The position numbers and the translations under genes were made by a program. From assembly GCA_964036665.1 (NCBI GenBank), contig OZ038528.1, positions 9,988,501 through 10,052,500 on the forward strand: a DNA stretch of 64,000 bases, given 5' to 3'. Under the pieces are notes generated by a model, which did not search any database, was not told the origin of the DNA, and worked only from the letters and a program-made list of their open reading frames with translations. Every line of letters begins with the position of its first letter. Position 1 is the first letter of the stretch. The DNA comes from Gordius sp. MW1. Taxonomy: Eukaryota; Nematomorpha; Gordioida; Gordea; Gordiidae. Of this stretch, positions 38,820-51,523 are shown piece after piece.

Positions 38820-41800
38820 AAAATGGCTCTATGCGATCATGATTTCAAAGTAATAGTTTTCAGATTCTGATAAATTTTTACTTGGGATCATGGAAACCAC
38901 GTCTGAAAACGACAACTTTCATCGGATGCATACGGTTGAAAGAAAAATATGTGAAAAATTTTGAGGTAAAAATATTTATTTTTTTCCATTCTATGTGAAA
39001 GAGCATGAAAAATTATATAAAAGTAAGCCAATTTGAGAATCCTATTATCCTCGATTGACTTTCGAAAAGAGGTTTTAAGCTGCGAGAACTATCATTTTGA
39101 CAAAAGACAACGTTTTATTGTTGCCATTAGTTTGTTGTATCGCAACGTGAGTGCTTAATTTTTGAAAATGGCTCTATTCGATCATAATTTCAAAGTAATA
39201 GTTTTCAGATTCTGATAAATTTTTACTTGGGATCATAGAAACCAAGTCTGAAAACGACAACTTTCATCGGATGAATGCGGTTCAAAAAAAAATATGTGAA
39301 AAATTTTGAGGTAAAAATATTTATTTTTTTCGATTCTATGTGAAAGAGCATAAAAAAATATATAAAAGTAAGCCAATTTGAGAATCCTATTATCCTCGAT
39401 TGACTTCCGAAAAGAGGTTTTAAGCTGCGAGAACTATCATTTTGACAAAAGACAATGTTTTATTGTTGCGATTAGTTTGTTGTATCGCAACGTGATGCTT
39501 AATTTTTGAAAATGGCTCTATGCGATCATGATTTCAAAGTAATAGTTTACAGATTCTGATAAATTTTTACTTGGGATCATAGAAACCACGTCTTAAAATC
39601 ACAACTTTCATCGGATGATAACGGTTCAAAGAAAAATATGTGAAAAATTTTGAGGTAAAAATATTTATTTTTTTCGATTCTATGTGAAAGAGCATGAAAA
39701 AATATAAAAAAGTAAGCCAATTTGAGAATCCTATTATCCTCGATTGACTTCCGAAAAGAGGTTTTAAGTTGCGAGAACTATCATTTTGACAAAAGACAAC
39801 GTTTTATTGTTACCATTAGTTTGTTGTATCGCAACGTGAGTGCTTAATTTTTGAAAATGGCTCTATGCGATAATGATTTCAAAGTAATAGTTTACAGATT
39901 CTGATAAATTTTTACTTGGGATCATAGAAACCACGTCTTAAAACCACAACTTTCATCGGATGATAACGGTTCAAAGAAAAATATGGGAAAATTTTTGAGG
40001 TAAAAATATTTATTTTTTTCGATTCTATGTGAAAGAGCATAAAAAAATATATAAAAGTAAGCCAATTTGAGAATCCTATTATCCTCGATTGACTTCCGAA
40101 AAGAGGTTTTAAGTTGCGAGAACTATCATTTTGACAAAAGACAACGTTTTATTGTTGCCATTAGTTTGTTGTATCGCAACGTGATGCTTAATTTTTGAAA
40201 ATGGCTCTATGCGATCATGATTTCAAAGTAATAGTTTACAGATTCTGATAAATTTTTACTTGGGATCATAGAAACCACGTCTTAAAACCACAACTTTCAT
40301 CGGATGCATACGGTTGAAATAAAAATAAGTGAAAAATTTTGAGGTAAAAATATTTCTTTTTTTCCATTCTATGTGAAAGAGCATGAAAAAATATATAAAA
40401 GTAAGCCAATTTGAGAAGCCTATTATCCTCGATTGACTTCGGAAAAGAGGTTTTAAGCTGCGAGAACTATCTTTTTGACAAAAGACAACGTTTTATTGTT
40501 GCGATTAGTTTGTTGTATCGCAACGTGATGCTTAATTTTTGAAAATGGCTCTATGCGATCATGATTTCAAAGTAATAGTTTACAGATTCTGATAAATTTT
40601 TACTTGGGTTCATAGAAACCACGTCTTAAAACCACAACTTTCATTGGATGCATACGGTTGAAATAAAAAAATGTGAAAAATTTTGAGGTAAAAACATTTA
40701 TTTTTTTCCATTCTATGTGAAAGAGCATGAAAAAATATATAAAAGTAAGCCAATTTGAGAATCCTATTATCCTCGATTGACTTCCGAAAAGAGGTTTTAA
40801 GCTGCGAGAACTATCATTTTGACAAAAGACAACGTTTTATTGATGCGATTAGTTTGTTGTATCGCAACGTGAGTGCTTAATTTTTCAAAAATGCACTATG
40901 CGATCATGATTTTAAAGTAATAGTTTTCTCATTCTGATAAATTTTTACTTTTTATCATCGAAACCACGTCTGAAAACGACAACTTTCATCGGATGCATAC
41001 GGTTGAAAGAAAAATATGTGAAAATTTTGAGGTAAAAATATTTATTTTTTTCGATTCTATGTGAAAGAGCATGAAAAAATATATAAAAGTAAGCCAATTT
41101 GAGAATCCTATTATCCTCGATTGACTTCCGAAAAGAGGTTTTAAGCTGCGAGAATTATCATTTTGACAAAAGACAACGTTTTATTGTTGCGATTAGTTTG
41201 TTGTATCGCAACGTGAGTGCTTAATTTTTGAACATGGCTCTATGCGATCATGATTTCAAAGTAATAGTTTTCAGATTCTGATAAATTTTTACTTGGGATC
41301 ATGGAAACCACGTCTGAAAACGACAACTTTCATCGGATGCATACGGTTGAAAGAAAAATATGTGAAAAATTTTGAGGTAAAAATATTTATTTTTTTCCAT
41401 TCTATGTGAAAGAGCATGAAAAATTATATAAAAGTAAGCCAATTTGAGAATCCTATTATCCTCGATTGACTTTCGAAAAGAGGTTTTAAGCTGCGAGAAC
41501 TATCTTTTTGACAAAAGACAACGTTTTATTGTTACCATTAGTTTGTTGTATCGCAACGTGAGTGCTTAATTTTTGAAAATGGCTCTATGCGATCATGATT
41601 TCAAAGTAACAGTTTACAGATTCTGATAAATTTTTACTTGGGATCATAGAAACCACGTCTTAAAGGTTCAAAGAAAAATATGTGAAAAATTTTGAGGTAA
41701 AAATATTTATTTTTTTCGATTCTATGTGAAAGAGCATGAAAAAATATATAAAAGTAAGCCAATTTGAGAATCCTATTATCCTCGATTGACTTCCGAAAAG

Positions 41801-41895
41801 AGGTTTTAAGCTGCGAGAACTATCATTTTGACAAAAGACAACTTCATATTGTTGCGATTAGTTTGTTGTATCGCAACGTGAGTGCTTAATTTTTG
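38820..41895 (+). repeat. 10-unit higher-order repeat, copy 2 (nine units)
   Basis: Units start at 38820, 39165, 39509, 39854, 40198, 40542, 40888 (B), 41231 and 41576. The differences from copy 1 I noticed are few: ctatgtgaaag near 39342 versus ctatgtaaaag, aaaaataagtg near 40321 versus aaaaatacgtg, and tcaaagtaat near 40568 versus tcaaattaat. The 320-bp unit at 41576 is followed directly by a normal 344-bp unit at 41896, so the last deletion unit of copy 1 is missing. Confidence 0.93.
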
Positions 41896-43960
41896 AAAAT
41901 GGCTCTATGCGATCATGATTTCAAAGTAATAGTTTTCAGATTCTGATAAATTTTTACTTGGGATCATGGAAACCACGTCTGAAAACGACAACTTTCATCG
42001 GATGCATACGGTTGAAAGAAAAATATGTGAAAAATTTTGAGGTAAAAATATTTATTTTTTTAGATTCTATGTGAAAGAGCATGAAAAAATATATAAAAGT
42101 AAGCCAATTTGAGAATCCTATTATCCTCGATTGACTTCCGAAAAGAGGTTTTAAGTTGCGAGAACTATCATTTTGACAAAAGACAACGTTTTATTGTTGC
42201 CATTAGTTTGTTGTATCGCAACGTGATGCTTAATTTTTGAAAATGGCTCTATGCGATCATGATTTCAAAGTGGTAGTTTACAGATTCTGATAAATTTTTA
42301 CTTGGGATGATAGAAACCACGTCTTAAAACCACAACTTTCATCGGATGCATACGGTTGAAATAAAAATATGTGAAAAATTTTGAGGTAAAAATATTTATT
42401 TTTTTCCATTCTATGTGAAAGAGCATGAAAAAATATATAAAAGTAAGCCAATTTGAGAAGCCTATTATCCTCGATTGACTTCGGAAAAGAGGTTTTAAGC
42501 TGCGAGAACTATCTTTTTGACAAAAGACAACGTTTTATTGTTGCGATTAGTTTGTTGTATCGCAACGTGATGCTTAATTTTTGAAAATGGCTCTATGCGA
42601 TCATGATTTCAAAGTAATAGTTTACAGATTCTGATAAATTTTTACTTGGGTTCATAGAAACCACGTCTTAAAACCACAACTTTCATTGGATGCATACGGT
42701 TGAAATAAAAATATGTGAAAAGTTTTGAGGTAAAAATATTTATTTTTTTCCATTCTATGTGAAAGAGCATGAAAAAATATATAAAAGTAAGCCAATTTGA
42801 GAATCCTATTATCCTCGATTGACTTCCGAAAAGAGGTTTTAAGCTGCGAGAACTATCATTTTGACAAAAGACAACGTTTTATTGATGCGATTAGTTTGTT
42901 GTATCGCAACGTGAGTGCTTAATTTTTCAAAAATGCACTATGCGATCATGATTTTAAAGTAATAGTTTTCTCATTCTGATAAATTTTTACTTTTTATCAT
43001 CGAAACCACGTCTGAAAACGACAACTTTCATCGGATGCATACGATTGAAAGAAAAATATGTGAAAATTTTGAGGTAAAAATATTTATTTTTTTCGATTCT
43101 ATGTGAAAGAGCATGAAAAAATATATAAAAGTAAGCCAATTTGAGAATCCTATTATCCTCGATTGACTTCCGAAAAGAGGTTTTAAGCTTCGAGAATTAT
43201 CATTTTGACAAAAGACAACGTTTTATTGTTGCGATTAGTTTGTTGTATCGCAACGTGAGTGCTTAATTTTTGAAAATGGCTCTATGCGATCATGATTTCA
43301 AAGTAATAGTTTTCAGATTCTGATAAATTTTTACTTGGGATCATGGAAACCACGTCTGAAAACGACAATTTTCATCGGATGCATACGGTTGAAAGAAAAA
43401 TATGTGAAAAATTTTGAGGTAAAAATATTTCTTTTTTTCCATTCTATGTGAAAGAGCATGAAAAAATATATAAAAGTAAGCCAATTTGAGAATCCTATTA
43501 TCCTCGATTGACTTCCGAAAAGAGGTTTTAAGTGGCGAGAACTATCATTTTGACAAAAGACAACGTTTTATTGATGCGATTAGTTTGTTGTATCGCAACG
43601 TGAGTGCTTAATTTTTCAAAAATGCACTATGCGATCATGATTTTAAAGTAATAGTTTTCTCATTCTGATAAATTTTTACTTTTTATCATCGAAACCACGT
43701 CTGAAAACGACAACTTTCATCGGATGCATACGGTTGAAAGAAAAATATGTGAAAATTTTGAGGTAAAAATATTTATTTTTTTCGATTCTATGTGAAAGAG
43801 CATGAAAAAATATATAAAAGTAAGCCAATTTGAGAACCCTATTATCCTCGATTGACTTCGGAAAAGAGGTTTTAAGCTGCGAGAACTATCTTTTTGACAA
43901 AAGACAACGTTTTATTGTTGCGATTAGTTTGTTGTATCGCAACGTGATGCTTAATTTTTG
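41896..43960 (+). repeat. Partial, more diverged copy of the 10-unit block
   Basis: Units start at 41896, 42240, 42584, 42930 (B), 43273 and 43619 (B). Units 42240-43272 follow the order of 40198-41230 with a 2042-bp offset (and of 36802-37834). They share gagaagcctattatcc, gggttcatag, cattggatg and ttttctcattctg, but carry private changes such as aagtggtag near 42269, gggatgatag near 42304 and tacgattg near 43043. This is an older duplicate of part of the same higher-order unit. Confidence 0.82.
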
Positions 43961-45676
43961 AAAATGGCTCTATGCGATCATGATTTAAAAGTAATAGTTT
44001 ACAGATTCTGATAAATTTTTACTTGGGATCATAGAAACCACGTCTTAAAACACAACTTTCATCGGATGATTACGGTTCAAAGAAAAATATGTGAAAAATT
44101 TTGAGGTAAAAATATTTATTTTTTTCGATTCTATGTGAAAGAGCATGAAAAAATATATAAAAGTAAGCCAATTTGAGAATCCTATTATCCTCGATTGACT
44201 TCCGAAAAGAGGTTTTAAGCTGCGAGAACTATCATTTTGACAAAAGACAACGTTTTATTGTTGCGATTAGTTTGTTGTATCGCAACGTGAGTGCTTAATT
44301 TTTCAAAAATGCACTATGCGATCATGATTTTAAAGTAATAGTTTTCTGATTCTGATAAATTTTTACTTTTTATCATCGAAACCACGTCTGAAAACGACAA
44401 CTTTCATCGGATGCATACGGTTGAAAGAAAAATATGTGAAAATTTTGAGGTAAAAATATTATTTTTTTCGATTCTATGTGAAAGAGCATGAAAAAATATA
44501 TATAAGTAATCCAATTTGAGAATCCTATTATCCTCGATTTACTTCCGAAAAGAGGTTTTAAGCTGCGAGAACTATCATTTTGACAAAAGACAATGTTTTA
44601 TTGTTGCGATTAGTTTGTTGTATCGCAACGTGATGCTTAATTTTTGAAAATGGCTCTATGCGATCATGATTTCAAAGTAATAGTTTACAGATTCTGATAA
44701 ATTTTTACTTGGGATCATAGAAACCACGTCTTAAAACACAACTTTCATCGGATGATAACGGTTCAAAGAAAAATATGTGAAAAATTTTTAGGTAAAAATA
44801 TTTATTTTTTTCGATTCTATGTGAAAGAGCATGAAAAAATATATAAAAGTAAGCCAATTTGAGAATCCTATTATCCTCGATTGACTTCCGAAAAGAGGTT
44901 TTAAGCTGCGAGAACTATCATTTTGACAAAAGACAACGTTTTATTGTTGCGATTAGTTTGTTGTATCGCAACGTGAGTGCTTAATTTTTCAAAAATGCAC
45001 TATGCGATCATGATTTTAAAGTAATAGTTTTCTGATTCTGATAAATTTTTACTTTTTATCATCGAAACCACGTCTGAAAACGACAACTTTCATCGGATGC
45101 ATACGGTTGAAAGAAAAATATGTGAAAATTTTGAGGTAAAAATATTATTTTTTTCGATTCTATGTGAAAGAGCATGAAAAAATATATATAAGTAATCCAA
45201 TTTGAGAATCCTATTATCCTCGATTTACTTCCGAAAAGAGGTTTTAAGCTGCGAGAACTATCATTTTGACAAAAGACAATGTTTTATTGTTGCGATTAGT
45301 TTGTTGTATCGCAACGTGATGCTTAATTTTTGAAAATGGCTCTATGCGATCATGATTTCAAAGTAATAGTTTACAGATTCTGATAAATTTTTACTTGGGA
45401 TCATAGAAACTACGTCTTAAAACACAACTTTCATCGGATGATAACGGTTCAAAGAAAAATATGTGAAAAATTTTGAGGTAAAAATATTTATTTTTTTCGA
45501 TTCTATGTGAAAGAGCATGAAATAATATATAAAAGTAAGCCAATTTGAGAATCCTATTATCCTCGATTAACTTCCGAAAAGAGGTTTTAAGCTGCGAGAA
45601 CTATCATTTTGACAAAAGACAACGTTTTATTGTTGCGATTAGTTTGTTGTATCGCAACGTAAGTGCTTAATTTTTG
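43961..45676 (+). repeat. A/short-B dimer, 686-bp period, 2.5 copies
   Basis: A units at 43961, 44647 and 45333 alternate with 341-bp B units at 44306 and 44992. The A units share cgtcttaaaacacaacttt (one base pair of the usual acc lost). The B units share gtgaaaattttgagg, aaatattatttttttcg, tatatataagtaatcc and gacaatg. The same A-B pair is seen at 33360-34045, about 10.6 kb upstream. Small differences such as gatgattacgg near 44065 and gaaactacg near 45411 mark individual units. Confidence 0.9.
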
Positions 45677-48600
45677 AAAATGGCTCTATGCGATCATGAT
45701 TTCATAGTAATAGTTTTTAGATTCTGATAAATTTTTACTTGGGATCATAGAAACAAAGTCTGAAAACGACAACTTTCATCGGATGAATACGGTTCAAAGA
45801 AAAATATGTGAAAATTTTTGAGGTAAAAATATTTATTTTTTTCCATTCTATGTGAAAGAGCATGAAAAAATATATAAAAGTAAGCCAATTTGAGAATCCT
45901 ATTATCCTCGATTTACTTCCGAAAAGAGGTTTTAAGCTGCGAGAACTATCATTTTGACAAAAGACAATGTTTTATTGTTGCGATTAGTTTGTTGTATCGC
46001 AACGTGATGCTTAATTTTTGAAAATGGCTCTATGCGATCATGATTTCATAGTAATAGTTTTTAGATTCTGATAAATTTTTACTTGGGATCATAGAAACCA
46101 AGTCTGAAAACGACAACTTGCATCGGATGAATACGGTTCAAAGAAAAATATGTGAAAATTTTTGAGGTAAAAATATTTATTTTTTTCGATTCTATGTGAA
46201 AGAGCATGAAAAAATATATAAAAGTAAGCCACTTTGAGAATCCTATTATCCTCGATTGACTTCCGAAAAGAGGTTTTAAGTTGCGAGAACTATCATTTTG
46301 ACAAAAGACAAATTTTTATTGATGCGATTAGTTGTTGTATCGCAACGTGAGTGCTTAATTTTTCAAAAATGCACTATGCGATCATGATTTTAAAGTAATA
46401 GTTTTCTGATTCTGATAAATTTTTACTTTTTATCATCGAAACCACGTCTGAAAACGACAACTTTCATCGGATGCATACGGTTGAAAGAAAAATATGTGAA
46501 AATTTTGAGGTAAAAATATTATTTTTTTCGATTCTATGTGAAAGAGCATGAAAAAATATATATAAGTAATCCAATTTGAGAATCCTATTATCCTCGATTT
46601 ACTTCCGAAAAGAGGTTTTAAGCTGCGAGAACTATCATTTTGACAAAAGACAATGTTTTATTGTTGCGATTAGTTTGTTGTATCGCAACGTGATGCTTAA
46701 TTTTTGAAAATGGCTCTATGCGATCATGATTTCAAAGTAATAGTTTACAGATTCTGATAAATTTTTACTTGGGATCATAGAAACCACGTCTTAAAACCAC
46801 AACATTCATCGGATGATAACGGTTCAAAGAAAAATATGTGAAAAATTTTGAGGTAAAAATATTTATTTTTTTCGATTCTATGTGAAAGAGCATGAAAAAA
46901 TATATAAAAGTAAGCCAATTTGAGAATCCTATTATCCTCGATTTACTTCCGAAAAGAGGTTTTAAGCTGCCAGAACTATTCATTTTGACAAAAGACAACG
47001 TTTTCTTGTCCCGATTAGTTTGTTGTATCGCAACGTGATGCTTAATTTTTGAAAATGGCTCTATGCGATCATGATATCAAAGTAATAGTTTTCAGATTCT
47101 GATAAATTTTTACTTGGGATCGTGGAAACCACGTCTTAAAACCACAACTTTCATCGGATGAATACGGTTCAAAGAAAAATATGTGAAAAATTTTGAGGTA
47201 AAAATATTTATTTTTTTCAATTCTTTGTGAAAGAGCATAAAAAAATATATAAAAGTAAGCCCGTATTATCCTCGATTTACTTCCGAAAAGAGGTTTTAAG
47301 CTGCCAGAACTATTCATTTTGACAAAAGACAACGTTTTCTTGTCCCGATTAGTTTGTTGTATCGCAACGTGATGCTTAATTTTTGAAAATGGCTCTATGC
47401 GATCATGATTTCAAAGTAATAGTTTTCAGATTCTGATAAATTTTTACTTGGGATCGTGGAAACCACGTCTTAAAACCACAACTTTCATCGGATGACAACG
47501 GTTCAAAGAAAAATATGTGAAATATTTTGAGGTAAAAATATTTATTTTTTTCAATTCTTTGTGAAAGAGCATAAAAAAATATATAAAAGTAAGCCAATTT
47601 GAGAATCCTATTATCCTCGATTTACTTCCGAAAAGAGGTTTTAAGCTGCCAGAACTATTCATTTTGACAAAAGACAACGTTTTCTTGTTGCGATTAGTTT
47701 GTTGTATCGCAACGTGATGCTTAATTTTTGAAAATGGCTCTATGCGATCATGATTTCAAAGTAATAGTTTTCAGATTCTGATAAATTTTTACTTGGGATC
47801 GTGGAAACCACGTCTTAAAACCACAACTTTCATCGGATGATAACGGTTCAAAGAAAAATATGTGAAAAATTTTGAGGTAAAAATATTTATTTTTTTTAAT
47901 TCTATGTGAAAGAGCATGAAAAAATATATAAAAGTAAGCCAATTTGAGAATCCTATTATCCTCTATTGACTTCCGAAAAGAGGTTTTAAGCTGCCAGAAC
48001 TATTCATTTTGACAAAAGGCAACGTTTTATTGTTGCGATTAGTTTGTTGTATCGCAACGTGATGCTTAATTTTTGAAAATGGCTGTATGCGATCATGATA
48101 TCAAAGTAATAGTTTACAGATTCTGATAAATTTTTACTTGGGATCATAGAAACCACGTCTTAAAACCACAACTTTCATCGGATGAATACGGTTCAAAGAA
48201 AAATATGTGAAAAATTTTGAGGTAAAAATATTTATTTTTTTCAATTCTTTGTGAAAGAGCATAAAAAAATATATAAAAGTAAGCCAATTTGAGAATCCTA
48301 TTATCCTCGATTTACTTCCGAAAAGAGGTTTTAAGCTGCCAGAACTATTCATTTTGACAAAAGACAACGTTTTCTTGTCCCGATTAGTTTGTTGTATCGC
48401 AACGTGATGCTTAATTTTTGAAAATGGCTCTATGCGATCATGATATCAAAGTAATAGTTTTCAGATTCTGATAAATTTTTACTTGGGATCGTGGAAACCA
48501 CGTCTTAAAACCACAACATTCATCGGATGATAACGGTTCAAAGAAAAATATGTGAAAAATTTTGAGGTAAAAATATTTATTTTTTTTGATTCTATGTGAA

Positions 48601-51523
48601 AGAGCATGAAAAAATATATAAAAGTAAGCCACTTTGAGAATCCTATTATCCTCGATTGACTTCCGAAAAGAGGTTTTAAGTTGCGAGAACTATCATTTTG
48701 ACAAAAGACAAATTTTTATTGATGCGATTAGTTGTTGTATCGCAACGTGAGTGCTTAATTTTTCAAAAATGCACTATGCGATCATGATTTTAAAGTAATA
48801 GTTTTCTGATTCTGATAAATTTTTACTTTTTATCATCGAAACCACGTCTGAAAACGACAACTTTCATCGGATGCATACGGTTGAAAGAAAAATATGTGAA
48901 AATTTTGAGGTAAAAATATTATTTTTTTCGATTCTATGTGAAAGAGCATGAAAAAATATATATAAGTAATCCAATTTGAGAATCCTATTATCCTCGATTT
49001 ACTTCCGAAAAGAGGTTTTAAGCTGCGAGAACTATCATTTTGACAAAAGACAATGTTTTATTGTTGCGATTAGTTTGTTGTATCGCAACGTGATGCTTAA
49101 TTTTTGAAAATGGCTCTATGCGATCATGATTTCAAAGTAATAGTTTACAGATTCTGATAAATTTTTACTTGGGATCATAGAAACCACGTCTTAAAACCAC
49201 AACATTCATCGGATGATAACGGTTCAAAGAAAAATATGTGAAAAATTTTGAGGTAAAAATATTTATTTTTTTCGATTCTATGTGAAAGAGCATGAAAAAA
49301 TATATAAAAGTAAGCCAATTTGAGAATCCTATTATCCTCGATTTACTTCCGAAAAGAGGTTTTAAGCTGCCAGAACTATTCATTTTGACAAAAGACAACG
49401 TTTTCTTGTCCCGATTAGTTTGTTGTATCGCAACGTGATGCTTAATTTTTGAAAATGGCTCTATGCGATCATGATATCAAAGTAATAGTTTTCAGATTCT
49501 GATAAATTTTTACTTGGGATCGTGGAAACCACGTCTTAAAACCACAACATTCATCGGATGATAACGGTTCAAAGAAAAATATGTGAAAAATTTTGAGGTA
49601 AAAATATTTATTTTTTTCGATTCTATGTGAAAGAGCATGAAAAAATATATAAAAGTAAGCCAATTTGAGAATCCTATTATCCTCGATTGACTTCCGAAAA
49701 GAGGTTTTAAGCTGCGAGAACTATCATTTTGACAAAAGACAACGTTTTATTGTTGCGATTAGTTTGTTGTATCGCAACGTAAGTGCTTAATTTTTGAAAA
49801 TGGCTCTATGCGATCATGATTTTAAAGTAATAGTTTTCAGATTCTGATAGATTTTTACTTGGGATCATGGAAACCACGTCTGAATACGACAACTTTCATC
49901 GGATGCATACGGTTGAAAGAAAAATATGTGAAAAATTTTGAGGTAAAAATATTTATTTTTTTCCATTCTATGTGAAAGAGCATGAAAAAATATATAAAAG
50001 TAAGCCAATTTGAGAATCCTATTATCCTCGATTGACTTTCGAAAAGAGGTTTTAAGCTGCGAGAACTATTATTTTGACAAAAGACAACGTTTTATTGTTG
50101 CCATTAGTTTGTTGTATCGCAACGTGAGTGCTTAATTTTTGAAAATGGCTCTATGCGATCATGATTTCATAGTAATAGTTTTCAGATTCTGATAAATTTT
50201 TACTTGGGATCATAGAAACCAAGTCTTAAAACCACAACTTTCATCGGATGAATACGGTTCAAAGAAAAATATGTGAAAAATTTTGAGGTAAAAATATTTA
50301 TTTTTTTCAATTCTTTGTGAAAGAGCATAAAAAAATATATAAAAGTAAGCCAATTTGAGAATCGTATTATCCTCGATTTACTTCCGAAAAGAGGTTTTAA
50401 GCTGCCAGAACTATTCATTTTGACAAAAGAAAACGTTTTCTTGTCCCGATTAGTTTGTTGTATCGCAACGTGATGCTTAATTTTTGAAAATGGCTCTATG
50501 CGATCATGATTTCAAAGTAATAGTTTTCAGATTCTGATAAATTTTTACTTGGGATCGTGGAAACCACGTCTTAAAACCACAACTTTCATCGGATGACAAC
50601 GGTTCAAAGAAAAATATGTGAAATATTTTGAGGTAAAAATATTTATTTTTTTCAATTCTTTGTGAAAGAGCATAAAAAAATATATAAATGTAAGCCAATT
50701 TGAGAATCCTATTATCCTAGATTTACTTCCGAAAAGAGGTTTTAAGCTGCCAGAACTATTCATTTTGACAAAAGACAACGTTTTCTTGTTGCGATTAGTT
50801 TGTTGTATCGCAACGTGATGCTTAATTTTTGAAAATGGCTCTATGCGATCATGATTTCAAAGTAATAGTTTTCAGATTCTGATAAATTTTTACTTGGGAT
50901 CGTGGAAACCACGTCTTAAAACCACAACTTTCATCGGATGATAACGGTTCAAAGAAAAATATGTGAAATAATTTTGAGGTAAAAATATTTATTTTTTTCG
51001 ATTCTATGTGAAAGAGCATGAAAAAATATATAAAAGTAAGCGAATTTGAGAATCCTATTATCCTCGAATGACTTCCGAAAAGAGGTTTTAAGCTGCCAGA
51101 ACTATTCATTTTGACAAAAGACAACGTTTTCTTGTTGCGATTAGTTTGTTGTATCGCAACGTGATGCTTAATTTTTGAAAATGGCTCTATGCGATCATGA
51201 TTTCAAAGTAATAGTTTTTAGATTCTGATAAATTTTTACTTGGGATCGTGGAAACCACGTCTTAAAACCACAACTTTCATCGGATGATAACGGTTCAAAG
51301 AAAAATATGTGAAAAATTTTGAGGTAAAAATATTTATTTTTTTTAATTCTATGTGAAAGAGCATGAAAAAATATATAAAAGTAAGCCAATTTGAGAATCC
51401 TATTATCCTCGATTGACTTCCGAAAAGAGGTTTTAAGTTGCGAGAACTATCATTTTGACAAAAGACAACGTTTTATTGATGAGATTAGTTTGTTGTATCG
51501 CAACGTGAGTGCTTAATTTTTCA
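45677..51523 (+). repeat. Mosaic block of cgtgg-type A units with 2400- and 3101-bp duplications
   Basis: Units start at 45677, 46021, 46366 (B), 46707, 47052, 47386, 47731, 48076, 48421, 48766 (B), 49107, 49452, 49797, 50142, 50487, 50832 and 51178. The stretch from about 46210 to 47130 recurs at 48610 to 49530 (offset 2400), sharing gccactttgag, gacaaatttttattg and gattagttgttg. Units 47386-48075 recur at 50487-51177 (offset 3101), and 47052 corresponds to 50142. A frequent local variant is gatcgtggaaaccacg. Many units carry gtcccgat in place of gttgcgat, which destroys the hairpin arm. Confidence 0.82.
47052..47385 (+). repeat. 334-bp unit with an 11-bp deletion
   Basis: This unit reads gtaagcccgtattatcc. 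Compared with the related unit at 50142 (gccaatttgagaatcgtattatcc region) it lacks exactly the 11 bases aatttgagaat. The shared cgtattatcc shows that the two units are close relatives and that the deletion happened in this copy. Confidence 0.85.
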
